A stretch of 13,567 bases of DNA, from assembly GCA_041920215.1 (NCBI GenBank), contig JAYRSJ010000046.1:1-13567 (forward strand), given 5' to 3'. The notes beneath the pieces were generated by a model. It was not told the DNA's origin and did no database searches. It worked only from the letters and a program-made list of their open reading frames with translations. The position numbers were made by a program, and so were the translations under genes. Below are positions 1 to 8,023 of this stretch, piece by piece. Each line of letters opens with the position of its first letter. Within the stretch, counting starts at the first letter, position 1. Source of the stretch: JAYRSJ01 sp041920215 (lineage in GTDB: Bacteria > Pseudomonadota > Gammaproteobacteria > Burkholderiales > Burkholderiaceae_C).

Positions 1-810
1 CGGCACACTGGCTTGGGGCAGCGGCCAGGCCGCGAAGGGCTGCAGACTGGCGCTGGCCTGGAGCCGCTGGCCGCGGCCGCTCAGCTGGGCTTGCAAAGCC
101 AGCTGAGCCAGCGGTCCCTGCGCCTGCAGCGCAGCCTGCCAGCCCGCCGCGTCGTCCTGCAGGCGCAGCCGGGCCTGCAACGGCAGCGGGGCCGCGCTGC
201 CCAGCTCGGCGCTGCCGGCCAGCTGCATCTGCTGCCAGGCCAGGTGCTGCAGCTGCAGGCGGTGACGGGCACCGCTGTCGGCGCCCAGCTCCAGGCTGGC
301 GCGCAGCGCGCGCAGCGGCTGCGCATGCAGCTGCGGCGCATGCAGGGCGGCAATCTGCAGCGCCTCGATGCGCAGCGCCAGCGGCAGCTGCAGATCGGCC
401 GGCACCTCGGGAGGCGGGCTGGCCGCCTTGCTTTCGGTCCAGGCCAGATCGATGCGCGCCGCGCCGAGGCTGCGGATGCTCAGCCGGCCCCAGAGGCCGG
501 CGCTGCGCTCCCATCCCAGCGTGCTGCCCTCCAGGCGCAGCTGGCTGATGCGCAGATCCAGACCCAGGGCCTGGTAGTCGAGCCGTGCGGCGCTGAAATG
601 CTCGCCCAGCAGGGCGCCCTCGGGCTGTTCCACCGTCAGGCCCGGCACCTGGCGCAGCAGCCAGGCGCTGCCCGGTGCGCTGCCCAGCAGCCAGATCAGG
701 CCCAGCACGAGGGCCAGCAGCAGGCCGGGCAGCAGCAGACTGCCCAGCAGCAGGGCGGAGCGCCAGCGCCGCGGCCTTGGCAGGGCGTCAGTCTTGGCGG
801 GCACGCTCAC
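1..810 (-). CDS. tamB: TamB, inner-membrane translocation/assembly module subunit (N-terminal 270 residues, runs off the left edge)
   Basis: TamB is a large inner-membrane-anchored, periplasm-spanning protein that works with TamA in outer-membrane protein assembly and in lipid transport to the outer membrane. The minus-strand frame is open from a GTG at 810 to the window edge. It begins with a short basic stretch, then one long hydrophobic segment (about residues 18-43) acting as signal anchor. A Leu/Ala/Gln-rich beta-repeat region with alternating hydrophobic residues follows, as in the AsmA-like N-terminal part of TamB. The conserved C-terminal DUF490 region is outside the window. The GTG start overlaps the tamA stop (GTGA at 807-810), which fixes both the start and the translational coupling. 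The identification rests on position after tamA, the anchor and the composition; I could not compare sequences directly. Confidence 0.85.
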   Translation of the reverse strand, partial: MSVPAKTDALPRPRRWRSALLLGSLLLPGLLLALVLGLIWLLGSAPGSAWLLRQVPGLTVEQPEGALLGEHFSAARLDYQALGLDLRISQLRLEGSTLGWERSAGLWGRLSIRSLGAARIDLAWTESKAASPPPEVPADLQLPLALRIEALQIAALHAPQLHAQPLRALRASLELGADSGARHRLQLQHLAWQQMQLAGSAELGSAAPLPLQARLRLQDDAAGWQAALQAQGPLAQLALQAQLSGRGQRLQASASLQPFAAWPLPQASVP

Positions 811-2672
811 AGGGCGATCCCCACGCTGAAGTGCAGGCGCCAGCGCTGCAGCGCATGGCCGCGCGCCAGATCCAGGCGCAGCGCTCCCACCGGGCTGCGC
901 AGGCGCAGACCCAGGCCATAGCCCCAGACCGGCTTCAGATCGCTCCAGCGCTCGGCCGCCTGGCCGGCGTCGACAAAGGCCGCGCCCCACAGCATCGGCA
1001 GGCGCGCCGAGAGCGGATGCTGGAGCTCGGTGCTGGCGTTCAGCAGCGCACGGCCGCCGACCTCGACCCCATCCTTCAGCGGGCCCAGGCTGCGATAGGC
1101 ATAGCCGCGCACCGTGTCGTCGCCGCCGCTGCGGAACAGCAGGGCCTGGGGCAGGCCGATCGTCTGCTTGGCGAAGACCTGGCCCAGCTCCAGCCGGGTC
1201 TGGCCCTGCCAGCGTCCGCCCAGGCGGTGGTAGCCGCTGAGCCTGAGCTGCAGCCGGCCATAGGGGCCGCTGGCGCTGGTCGAGTCGTCGGCCCGGCCCA
1301 GGCCCAGCTGCAGCAGCGCGGCATGGCCGTGGCTGGGCAGCAGCAGGTCGTCGAGGCGCCGCCGTATCCACTGACCGTTGATCGAGTAGGCCCCTGCGCT
1401 GACACGCTGGCCCTCGCCGCGCGCCACCGCGCGCAGCGCTTCGACGTACAGCAGACGTTCGTCGCTGGCGGTTTCGCGCAGCCGGCCCAGGCGCAGGCCC
1501 AGGCTGCGGCTGGCCAGGCTGGTCGAGCGGTCGTCGATCAGTGCGATGGCGCCGATATTGCGTTGCATATCGGTTTGCGGATGCGAGCTGATCTCAAGCT
1601 CGGCGCTGCTGCGGTCGCGGCCCAGGTCCAGCTTGCTGCGGCTGCGCAGGCTCAGGCCCATGGGCTTGCGGTGCAGATGCTCCAGCGTCACCCGCGGTCC
1701 GGTGTCCAGGTTGTAGCCCACGCCCAGGGTCAGGTCTTGCAGCTTGGCCTCGCGCAGCCGCACCAGCACCGGCGTGGCGGCCGCATTTTCGGCCTCGGGC
1801 TGTATATCCACGCTGCTGCCGTCGAACAGCAGGGTCTGCTGCAGCCGCTCCTGGAAGTCCAGCAAGAGCTTCTCGGTATAGGGCTGGCCGCTGCTGAAAC
1901 CGGCCAGGCGCTGCACCACCAGCTCGCTGTGATGGTTCAGGCCTTCGATCTGGAGGGCGCCCAGTCGCACCAGCGGGCCGCTGTCCAGCAGCAGGGTCAG
2001 CCGGGCCTGGCGCTGCTCGGCATCGATCTGGGCGGCACTATGGGCCCAGCGCGCCAGCGGGTAGCCCTCGGCGCGGGCGCGCGCCAGCAACTCGCCCTTA
2101 GCAGCCGACCAGCGGGCTTGCTGGAAGGGCTCACCTACCGGCAGGCTCCAGGCCGCCGTCAGGCTGGCGCGCAGACGCTGTACCAGGGCCTGCTCATCGG
2201 CCGGGCTCTGCGCATCGGCATCCTGCAGCGCACCGACAAAGCCGATCTCGACCGCCGCGATCTGCACCCGCGCGCCGGGCTCCAGCTGCAGGATGACCCG
2301 CTGCAGACCGGCCTCGCGCTCGCGCCGCATCGTGATGAGGGCTTCGAAATAGCCCTCGGTCTCCAGCAGACTGCGCGCCTGCGCCGGGGCGGCGGCCACC
2401 AGCCGGTTCAGCTCGGCGGCGCTGAGCCGCTCGCCGGCGCTGACGCTCTGGAAGCGCGCCAGGTCCAGATGGCTCAGCAGCAGCTGGCGCAGCTCGGCCG
2501 GCGCCTGCACCTGCAGCTCGTAGGCGATGTGGGTGGCCGCTATGCTGCCGTCCACGCCGCCCGCAGGCTGCTCCGATGAACCGGGCAGCAGCCATTGGCC
2601 CAGGCTCGCGCAGCCGCTCAGTCCAAGGCTTAGGCTCAGCAGCAGGATCCTGATGAGTGCGCCGCCCCTCAT
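807..2672 (-). CDS. tamA: TamA, Omp85-family outer-membrane assembly factor with apparent lipoprotein signal
   Basis: TamA is the outer-membrane half of the TamAB module: periplasmic POTRA domains followed by a 16-strand Omp85 barrel. The 621-residue protein shows POTRA-like segments at about 47-132, 135-232 and 234-308, then a barrel from about 311 to the end with many alternating amphipathic strands. The diagnostic Omp85 loop-6 motif VRGY lies at 521-524, within GGDDTVRGY. The protein ends in a short beta strand (HFSVGIAL). The ATG at 2672 overlaps the stop of the upstream VWA gene as ATGA; the same frame stays open further upstream but runs inside that gene. Its N-terminus has a lipobox, LSGC at residues 18-21, followed by Ala-Ser, so Cys21 may be lipidated. 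The length is near the usual 570-620 residues for TamA. Confidence 0.92.
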   Translation of the reverse strand: MRGGALIRILLLSLSLGLSGCASLGQWLLPGSSEQPAGGVDGSIAATHIAYELQVQAPAELRQLLLSHLDLARFQSVSAGERLSAAELNRLVAAAPAQARSLLETEGYFEALITMRREREAGLQRVILQLEPGARVQIAAVEIGFVGALQDADAQSPADEQALVQRLRASLTAAWSLPVGEPFQQARWSAAKGELLARARAEGYPLARWAHSAAQIDAEQRQARLTLLLDSGPLVRLGALQIEGLNHHSELVVQRLAGFSSGQPYTEKLLLDFQERLQQTLLFDGSSVDIQPEAENAAATPVLVRLREAKLQDLTLGVGYNLDTGPRVTLEHLHRKPMGLSLRSRSKLDLGRDRSSAELEISSHPQTDMQRNIGAIALIDDRSTSLASRSLGLRLGRLRETASDERLLYVEALRAVARGEGQRVSAGAYSINGQWIRRRLDDLLLPSHGHAALLQLGLGRADDSTSASGPYGRLQLRLSGYHRLGGRWQGQTRLELGQVFAKQTIGLPQALLFRSGGDDTVRGYAYRSLGPLKDGVEVGGRALLNASTELQHPLSARLPMLWGAAFVDAGQAAERWSDLKPVWGYGLGLRLRSPVGALRLDLARGHALQRWRLHFSVGIAL

Positions 2673-3853
2673 TTGCTCAGCAGCCGCATCGCGCCTTCCA
2701 GTCCCGCCAGCGAGAGCGGGAACATGCGCTGGTGCATCAGCTGCTGAATCAGCGCGATGCTCTGGCGGTACTGCCAGACGCCTTGCGGTTCGGGATTGAT
2801 CCAGGCGTACTTCGGGAAGGCATGGGTGAGGCGTTGCAGCCACTCGGCGCCGGCCTCTTCGTTGTTGTACTCGACGCTGCCGCCCGGCTGCAGGATCTCG
2901 TAGGGGCTCATCGTCGCGTCGCCGACGAAGATCAGCTTGTAGTCCTTGTTGTACTTGCGGATGATGTCCCAGGTCGGGAACTTCTCGGCATAGCGGCGGC
3001 GGTTGTTCTTCCAGACGAAGTCGTAGACGCAGTTGTGGAAGTAGTAGAACTCCAGGTGCTTGAACTCGCTCTTGGCGGCCGAGAACAGCTCCTCCACCCG
3101 ATGGATATGCTCGTCCATCGTGCCGCCCACATCCATCAGCAGCAGCACCTTGACCTTGTTGTGGCGCTCGGGCTGCATGCGTATGTCCAGCATGCCGGCA
3201 TTGGCCGCGGTCTTGTGGATGGTGTCGTCCAGATTGAGCTCCAGATCGGAGCCCTCGCGGGCGAAGCGGCGCAGCCGGCGCAGCGCCACCTTGATATTGC
3301 GGGTGCCTAGCTCAAGCGTGTCGTCGTAGTCGCGGTAGGCGCGCTGCTCCCAGACCTTGACCGCCGAGCGCTGGCCGCCCTTGCCGCCTATGCGTATGCC
3401 CTGCGGGTTGTAGCCGCCGTTGCCGAAGGGGCTGGTGCCGCCGGTGCCTATCCAGCGATTGCCACCCTCGTGGCGCTCCTTCTGCTCTTCGAGCCGTTTC
3501 TTGAGCGTCTCCATCAGCTCGTCCCAGCCGAGCTTCTCGATGGCGGCCTTCTGTTCGGGCGTCAGCTCCAGCTGCAGATGCTGGCGCAGCCATTCCAGCG
3601 GCAGCTCCTGGGCCAGATCGGCGGTGAGCATTTCCACCCCCTTGAAGTAGGCGGCGAAGGCGCGATCGAACTTGTCGAAATGGGCCTCGTCCTTGACCAG
3701 GGTGGCGCGGGCCAGGAAGTAGAACTTGTCCACCGTCGGCCCGCCCTCGTCGGCGATGACGCCGGCCTTCAGGCCTTCCAGCAGGGTCAGGAATTCCTTC
3801 ACCGAGACCGGCAGCTTGGCGGCGCGCAGGGTGTAGAAGAAGGGGATCAGCAT
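2669..3853 (-). CDS. CoxE-like VWA (von Willebrand factor A) domain protein
   Basis: This 394-residue cytoplasmic protein has a helical, charged N-terminal half and a C-terminal VWA domain of the CoxE type. Such proteins usually partner a MoxR AAA+ ATPase in maturation or metal-insertion chaperoning. The metal-site (MIDAS) region is LLLMDVGGTM at about 237-246: Asp241 is kept, but Gly243 and Thr245 stand where the classical DxSxS has serines. Asp312, in GDATMSP, is the likely third metal-site aspartate. A Gly-rich stretch (about 130-160) separates the two halves. The ATG at 3853 is chosen because the family motif beginning MLIPFFYTLR starts there; the frame extends 61 codons further upstream with low-complexity, non-conserved residues. 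The gene overlaps tamA by 4 bases, so it probably shares a transcript with tamAB. The matching MoxR ATPase lies at 8024-8887. The specific target is unknown. Confidence 0.88.
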   Translation of the reverse strand: MLIPFFYTLRAAKLPVSVKEFLTLLEGLKAGVIADEGGPTVDKFYFLARATLVKDEAHFDKFDRAFAAYFKGVEMLTADLAQELPLEWLRQHLQLELTPEQKAAIEKLGWDELMETLKKRLEEQKERHEGGNRWIGTGGTSPFGNGGYNPQGIRIGGKGGQRSAVKVWEQRAYRDYDDTLELGTRNIKVALRRLRRFAREGSDLELNLDDTIHKTAANAGMLDIRMQPERHNKVKVLLLMDVGGTMDEHIHRVEELFSAAKSEFKHLEFYYFHNCVYDFVWKNNRRRYAEKFPTWDIIRKYNKDYKLIFVGDATMSPYEILQPGGSVEYNNEEAGAEWLQRLTHAFPKYAWINPEPQGVWQYRQSIALIQQLMHQRMFPLSLAGLEGAMRLLSK

Positions 3854-3923
3854 GGGCTGGCTCTGGCGTGACGGAGGGCTGGGCGGGCGTGGTATCGGGA
3901 CGGGGGCAGCGCGTCTGCGCACG

Positions 3924-3929
3924 ATTATC
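3924..3929 (-). promoter_or_regulatory. Possible -10 box for the VWA-tamA-tamB cluster
   Basis: On the minus strand these bases read GATAAT, a near match to the sigma-70 -10 consensus, about 70 bases upstream of the VWA start. No convincing -35 sits at the right distance. The intergenic region 3854-4028 must also hold the promoter of the divergent EAL gene, for which I see no clear boxes. Confidence 0.25.
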
Positions 3930-4028
3930 ACTGGCGCGCCCGGGATTACCCGATCAGGGTGCATTTGTAAGCACATGTCTCGCGGCGGCGCTAGCATCAC
4001 CGAGCTGGCATTGACAGGCGGAACGCAT

Positions 4029-5306
4029 ATGGTCACCGAGGTGGAGCAGACGCTGCAGGCGCTTTACGACGCGATCCGCGAGCGCGAGGGGCTGTGGGAG
4101 GGCGTGTTCCAGCAGCACCGGCTGTCCAGCGTCTTTCAACCCATCTACAGCTTTCCGCATCGCCGGCCGGTGGGCTACGAGGCCCTGGTGCGGGTCAGCG
4201 CCATGGACGGCAGGCCGCTGGCGCCGGTGAGCCTGTTCGAGCGGGTGGGCAGCTTCGACGAGCAGGTCTTGCTGGACCGGCTGTGCCGCTTGCTGCATGT
4301 GCACAACTTCGTCGAACAGGCCGCGCCGGACTGCTGGCTGTTCCTCAACATCCATCCGGCCGTCTTCGTCCACGCGGCTCGCCAGGCCGAGATGCTGGCG
4401 CGCGCGGTGGAGGTGGTGCACCATCTGGGCCTGCCCATGCAGCGCCTGGTCTTCGAGGTGACCGAGGACGTGATGGCCCAGGACGCCAAGTTCGAGGAGG
4501 CGGTGGAAAGCGCTCGCGCCACCGGCTGTCTGCTGGCCCTGGACGACTTCGGCGCCGGCCATTCGAACTTCGACCGCATCTGGCGCATCAAGCCCGAGAT
4601 CGTCAAGCTGGACCGCAGCCTGCTGGTGCGGGCGATGGACTCGCGCCGCATCGCCCGGGTGCTGAGCCAGATGGTGGCCTTGCTGCACGAGTGCGGCGCC
4701 CTGGTGCTGCTGGAGGGGGTGGAGAGCCCCGACGAGGGCCTGCTGGCGCTGGATGCCGGCATCGACCTGGTGCAGGGCTGGGCCTTCGGCAAGCCGGCGC
4801 CCACCTTGCTCAAGCCTGGGATCAGCGATGGGGTGGAGGATGCCTGGGCCCTTTTCGACCAGCGCCATGCGCTGGGCCATTACCGCAAGGCCGAGCGCCT
4901 GGCGCCCTTCCAGGCCGCGATCACGCTGGCCATGCAGCCGCTGCAGCAGGGCCGGCCGCTGGCCGAGGCCTGCGCGGCCTTTCTGCAGCTGGGCGACGCG
5001 CAGCTCTGCTACCAGCTCGATGAGCAGGGTCGCGAGCTGGGCGAGCGGGTCGCGCCCAGCGGTGCGGCACCCGCGCATGATCCGCGTTATGCGCCACTGG
5101 AGCGGGCCGGTGATGCGCGCTGGGCGCGCCGCCCCTATTTCCGCCGCGCGCTGGCCACGGTGGGCGAGGTGCAGGTCACCCGGCCCTATCTGAGCTTGCA
5201 CGGCGCTCGCATGTGCGTGACGCTGTCGGTGGCCTTCTGGTGCGGTGGCCAGCTGCGAGTGCTGTGCGGCGACGTGGACTGGGGCGAGGCCGGCGCCGCC
5301 GACTGA
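4029..5306 (+). CDS. EAL-domain c-di-GMP phosphodiesterase with C-terminal Cache/PDC-like domain
   Basis: A soluble 425-residue protein predicted to hydrolyse cyclic di-GMP to pGpG. The EAL domain spans about 30-262 and keeps the catalytic and metal-binding set: Glu51 in YEALVR, Asn107 in LNIHP, Glu143 in FEVTE, Asp172-Asp173 in LDDFG, Lys193 in IVKLD, Glu229 in LEGVES and Gln249 in VQGW. It therefore looks active rather than degenerate. The C-terminal region (about 270-420) has a Cache/PDC-type pattern, RRPYFRRAL at 367-375 followed by VTRPYLS at 383-389. No membrane segment or signal peptide is seen, so sensing would be cytoplasmic. An EAL plus C-terminal sensor layout is known from YkuI-type proteins. 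The ATG at 4029 is supported by AGGCGGA at 4016-4022; upstream in-frame starts lack such a site. It is transcribed divergently from the VWA gene. Confidence 0.9.
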   Translation: MVTEVEQTLQALYDAIREREGLWEGVFQQHRLSSVFQPIYSFPHRRPVGYEALVRVSAMDGRPLAPVSLFERVGSFDEQVLLDRLCRLLHVHNFVEQAAPDCWLFLNIHPAVFVHAARQAEMLARAVEVVHHLGLPMQRLVFEVTEDVMAQDAKFEEAVESARATGCLLALDDFGAGHSNFDRIWRIKPEIVKLDRSLLVRAMDSRRIARVLSQMVALLHECGALVLLEGVESPDEGLLALDAGIDLVQGWAFGKPAPTLLKPGISDGVEDAWALFDQRHALGHYRKAERLAPFQAAITLAMQPLQQGRPLAEACAAFLQLGDAQLCYQLDEQGRELGERVAPSGAAPAHDPRYAPLERAGDARWARRPYFRRALATVGEVQVTRPYLSLHGARMCVTLSVAFWCGGQLRVLCGDVDWGEAGAAD

Positions 5307-5324
5307 GCCCGCCGCTCAGCCGGT

Positions 5325-7412
5325 TCAGCCGGAGGTGCGCGGGCTGCGGGGCTTGCCTGTCTTGCCCGGCTTGGGCGCATGGGCCGGGTCATGCTTTTTC
5401 AGCCAGTCGAAGAATTCGGCATACCAGAGCTGGCTGTTGCGCGGTTTCAGGATCCAGTGGTTCTCGTCGGGGAACCACAGCAGCCGCGCATCCACGCCCC
5501 GCGCCTTCAGCGTGTTGTAGTAAGCCAGGCCCTGGGCGTCGGGCACGCGATAGTCCAGCGCGCCATGGATCACCAGCGTGGGCGTCTGCAGGTTCTGGGC
5601 GAAGGCCTGCGGGCTTTGGGCGGCGATCTTGGCCGGATCGTCCCAGTACCAGGCACCGAGCTCCTTGGCATGCCAGGTGTAGGCATCGTCGGCGAACATG
5701 GCCTGCCAGTCATAGCAGCCGGCATGGCAGACATAGGCCTGGTAGCGGCCCGGCTTCACATGGCCGTTCATCCAGGCCACCAGATAGCCGCCATAGCTGC
5801 CGCCGGTGGCGAAGATGCGCTTGGCATCGACCCAGGGCTTGCGGATCAGCCAGTCGGTGGCGCGCTCCATGTCCTGCAGCTCCAGTTCGCCCCAGCGATG
5901 GGTGATGGAGTCGAGGAAGGCGTGACCGAAGCTGGACGAGCCGTGGTAGTTGACGCAGGCCACGATATAGCCCTGGGCAGCGAAGACCTGGTGGTTCCAG
6001 CGGAAATGCCAGCTGTCGCCGAAGGCGGTGTGCGGCCCGCCATGGATCAGGTGCAGCACCGGGTACTTGTGCTTCGGATTGAAGCCGGGCGGGTGCAGCA
6101 GCCACATCTGCACATCGTCGCCATTGGCACCCTTGTAGACCACCGCCTCGTCGCGGCCGAACTCGAAGCCCGCCAGCAGCTTGTCGTTGAACTGTTCGAT
6201 GCGCTGCAGCCCGCCCTCCACCGGCAGGGCCGAAAGGCGCGGCGGATGCTGGACGCTGTCGTGGTTGACCACCAGGGTGCCGGCGGCCAGCGCGAAGCTG
6301 GTGGCATTGCCGCCCTGGAACACGACTTCGGCGCGCTGCTCGGCCAGCACGAAGCGCCAGATATGGCGGCGACCGCGGTCCTCGGCGCCGAACAGCAGGC
6401 TCTGGTCCTCGTCCTCCCAGACCAGGGGGGCGGTCACCTCATGGTCCCAGCCGGCCGAGAACACCGCCCACTGGCCCTGGGTGTCCAGCACCGCCAGCTG
6501 GGCCGGCATGGTGTGCTTCTTGCCCTGATGGCTGGCCAGAAAGGCCAGGTGGCGGCCGGCATGGCTGTAGCGCGGCGCGCTGAAGTCCCAGTCCTTGTCC
6601 TGCAGCAGCGGCCGAATCTTGCCGCTCTTCAGATCGACCTCGGCCAGGGCCTGGCAGTTGTCCAGGCGCTTCTCGGCGGCCGGATCATGGGCGAAGACGA
6701 TGCGCTGGCCGTCGGCCGAGATGTCGAAGCAGTGGGCGTCGGCGTCGGCGCGGCTCAGCTCGTAGGCGCTGCCTTCGAAGAGGTCGCGGGTCTTGCCGCT
6801 GGCCACGTCGATCACCAGCAGATGGGCGACCCGGCCCATGGGCACATGGTGGTCCCAGTAGCGGTAGACCGCCTCGCTGGTCACATAGCCGCTTTCCTTG
6901 CGTGCCTTGAAGGCCTTCAGGGCCTTGGCCTGGGCGGCCGCGCCCTTGAGCTCGGGCCAGACCCAGGAGATCAGCGCGATGCGCTTGCCGTCAGGGAACC
7001 ATTTGAAGGCCTGCACGCCGGTGGCCACCGGCCCCAGGCGACGGGCCTCGCCGCCGTCGGGGGCGATCAGGTAGAGCTGGGCTTCCTCGTCCTTGCTGCC
7101 CTCCTGCTCGCGCCGGGCGATGAAGGCGATCTGGTCGCCCTGCGGGCTCCACTGCGGCGCGCCGTCCTTGCTGTCGGGACTGCCGGCACTGGTCAGCGCA
7201 CGCGGCTGGCCGCCCAGCGTCGAGAACAGCCATAGCGCACTGCCGGCCTTGTTGTCCTCCATGCTGTAGCGGCTGACGCTGGCCACCGCCTGCGCGCCAT
7301 CGGGCGAGAGGCTGGGTGCACCGAGACGCTCGATCTGCCACAGCGCTTTGACATCGAAACGCTTCTTGCCAGAGCGCTTGCCGGGGGTCTTTTTGCTCAC
7401 AGAGGTCGCCAT
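5325..7412 (-). CDS. S9-family (prolyl oligopeptidase-like) serine peptidase
   Basis: This 695-residue protein has the two-part S9 architecture: an N-terminal beta-propeller (about 30-410, with repeated SPDG/SADG-type WD40-like turns) and a C-terminal alpha/beta-hydrolase domain (about 430-675). The oxyanion-region motif HGGPH is at 457-461. The nucleophile Ser539 lies in GGSYGG, Asp620 in HGALD and His652 in NHW, so the triad is complete. No signal peptide is visible; the Lys-rich N-terminus and basic C-terminal tail suggest a cytoplasmic enzyme. It resembles the acylaminoacyl-peptidase/dipeptidyl-peptidase group (S9C), which removes residues or dipeptides from short peptides; exact specificity is not readable. 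It is the last gene of a three-gene minus-strand run, 16 bases after the GNAT gene. It converges on the EAL gene with only 18 bases between stops and no obvious terminator. Confidence 0.92.
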   Translation of the reverse strand: MATSVSKKTPGKRSGKKRFDVKALWQIERLGAPSLSPDGAQAVASVSRYSMEDNKAGSALWLFSTLGGQPRALTSAGSPDSKDGAPQWSPQGDQIAFIARREQEGSKDEEAQLYLIAPDGGEARRLGPVATGVQAFKWFPDGKRIALISWVWPELKGAAAQAKALKAFKARKESGYVTSEAVYRYWDHHVPMGRVAHLLVIDVASGKTRDLFEGSAYELSRADADAHCFDISADGQRIVFAHDPAAEKRLDNCQALAEVDLKSGKIRPLLQDKDWDFSAPRYSHAGRHLAFLASHQGKKHTMPAQLAVLDTQGQWAVFSAGWDHEVTAPLVWEDEDQSLLFGAEDRGRRHIWRFVLAEQRAEVVFQGGNATSFALAAGTLVVNHDSVQHPPRLSALPVEGGLQRIEQFNDKLLAGFEFGRDEAVVYKGANGDDVQMWLLHPPGFNPKHKYPVLHLIHGGPHTAFGDSWHFRWNHQVFAAQGYIVACVNYHGSSSFGHAFLDSITHRWGELELQDMERATDWLIRKPWVDAKRIFATGGSYGGYLVAWMNGHVKPGRYQAYVCHAGCYDWQAMFADDAYTWHAKELGAWYWDDPAKIAAQSPQAFAQNLQTPTLVIHGALDYRVPDAQGLAYYNTLKARGVDARLLWFPDENHWILKPRNSQLWYAEFFDWLKKHDPAHAPKPGKTGKPRSPRTSG

Positions 7413-7428
7413 GGTTCTTGTCTCGTTG

Positions 7429-8019
7429 TCAGCGCGGGCGCTGCAGTTGCCAGTTCAGATGGGTACGCACCGTCGGCCATTCGGCCGCGGTGATGCTGTA
7501 GACGGCGGTGTCGCGCAGCGTGCCGTCGGGCATGCGCAGATGGCTGCGCAGCACGCCGTCCAGCTGGGCGCCCAGGCGCTCGATCGCACGCCGGCTCTGG
7601 CTGTTGAGCCGGTGGGTGCGCAGCTCCACCGCGATGCAGTCCAGCTGCTCGAAGGCATGGCCCAGCAGCATCAGCTTGCACTCGGTGTTGAGCGGGCCGC
7701 GCTGGGCGCTGGCGGCGATCCAGGTGGAACCGATCTCGACCCGCCGGTTTGCGTTGTCGATGTTCATGAACGTCGTCATGCCGACGATGCGGCCGCATGC
7801 GTCCAGCACGGTGAAGGGCAGCATGCTGGCCGCCTGCTGCAGGCCCAGGCGGCGCGCGATCTCGTCGGCCATGCGGTCCGGATGCGGCACCGAGGTGTAC
7901 CAGAGCCGCCACAGCTCGCCGTCGCTCGCGGCGGCCTGCAGGCCTGCCAGTTGCTCGGCGGCGAGCGGCTCCAGCCTGGCGTGGCGGCCGCTCAGCGTGA
8001 CGGGGCTGCACAGGCTCAT
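7429..8019 (-). CDS. GNAT-family N-acetyltransferase (RimJ/RimL-like)
   Basis: A 196-residue cytoplasmic acetyl-CoA-dependent acetyltransferase of the Acetyltransf_3/RimJ-RimL type. Recognisable family stretches are VEIGSTWI (the beta-4 strand), LNTECKLMLLGHAFEQL (helix after the acetyl-CoA site), VELRTHRLNSQSRRAIERLG and the C-terminal MPDGTLRDTAVYSITAAEW. The usual acetyl-CoA loop Q/RxxGxG/A is replaced in this subgroup by a divergent AQRGPLNTE. Members acetylate protein N-termini, antibiotics or small amines; the substrate here cannot be inferred. The start at 8019 is 4 bases after the MoxR stop, and its Shine-Dalgarno sequence is weak, consistent with translational coupling. It lies between moxR and the S9 peptidase gene, probably in one operon. 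Confidence 0.88.
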   Translation of the reverse strand: MSLCSPVTLSGRHARLEPLAAEQLAGLQAAASDGELWRLWYTSVPHPDRMADEIARRLGLQQAASMLPFTVLDACGRIVGMTTFMNIDNANRRVEIGSTWIAASAQRGPLNTECKLMLLGHAFEQLDCIAVELRTHRLNSQSRRAIERLGAQLDGVLRSHLRMPDGTLRDTAVYSITAAEWPTVRTHLNWQLQRPR

Positions 8020-8023
8020 GGGC

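Noticed and set aside
13..921. A 302-codon plus-strand frame opposite tamB
   Set aside because: Gln/Ala/Arg-rich shadow; the minus strand carries the membrane anchor and start overlap expected for tamB.
675..2579. A 634-codon open frame on the plus strand opposite tamA
   Set aside because: It is Gln/Ala/Arg-rich without domain character, and lies opposite a clearly recognisable Omp85 protein. Long antisense frames are expected in DNA with strong G/C third-position bias.
5379..7235. A 618-codon open frame on the plus strand opposite the S9 peptidase
   Set aside because: Same cause: a shadow of a gene with an intact catalytic triad; its composition is Gly/Ala/Val/Leu-rich and it lacks motifs.
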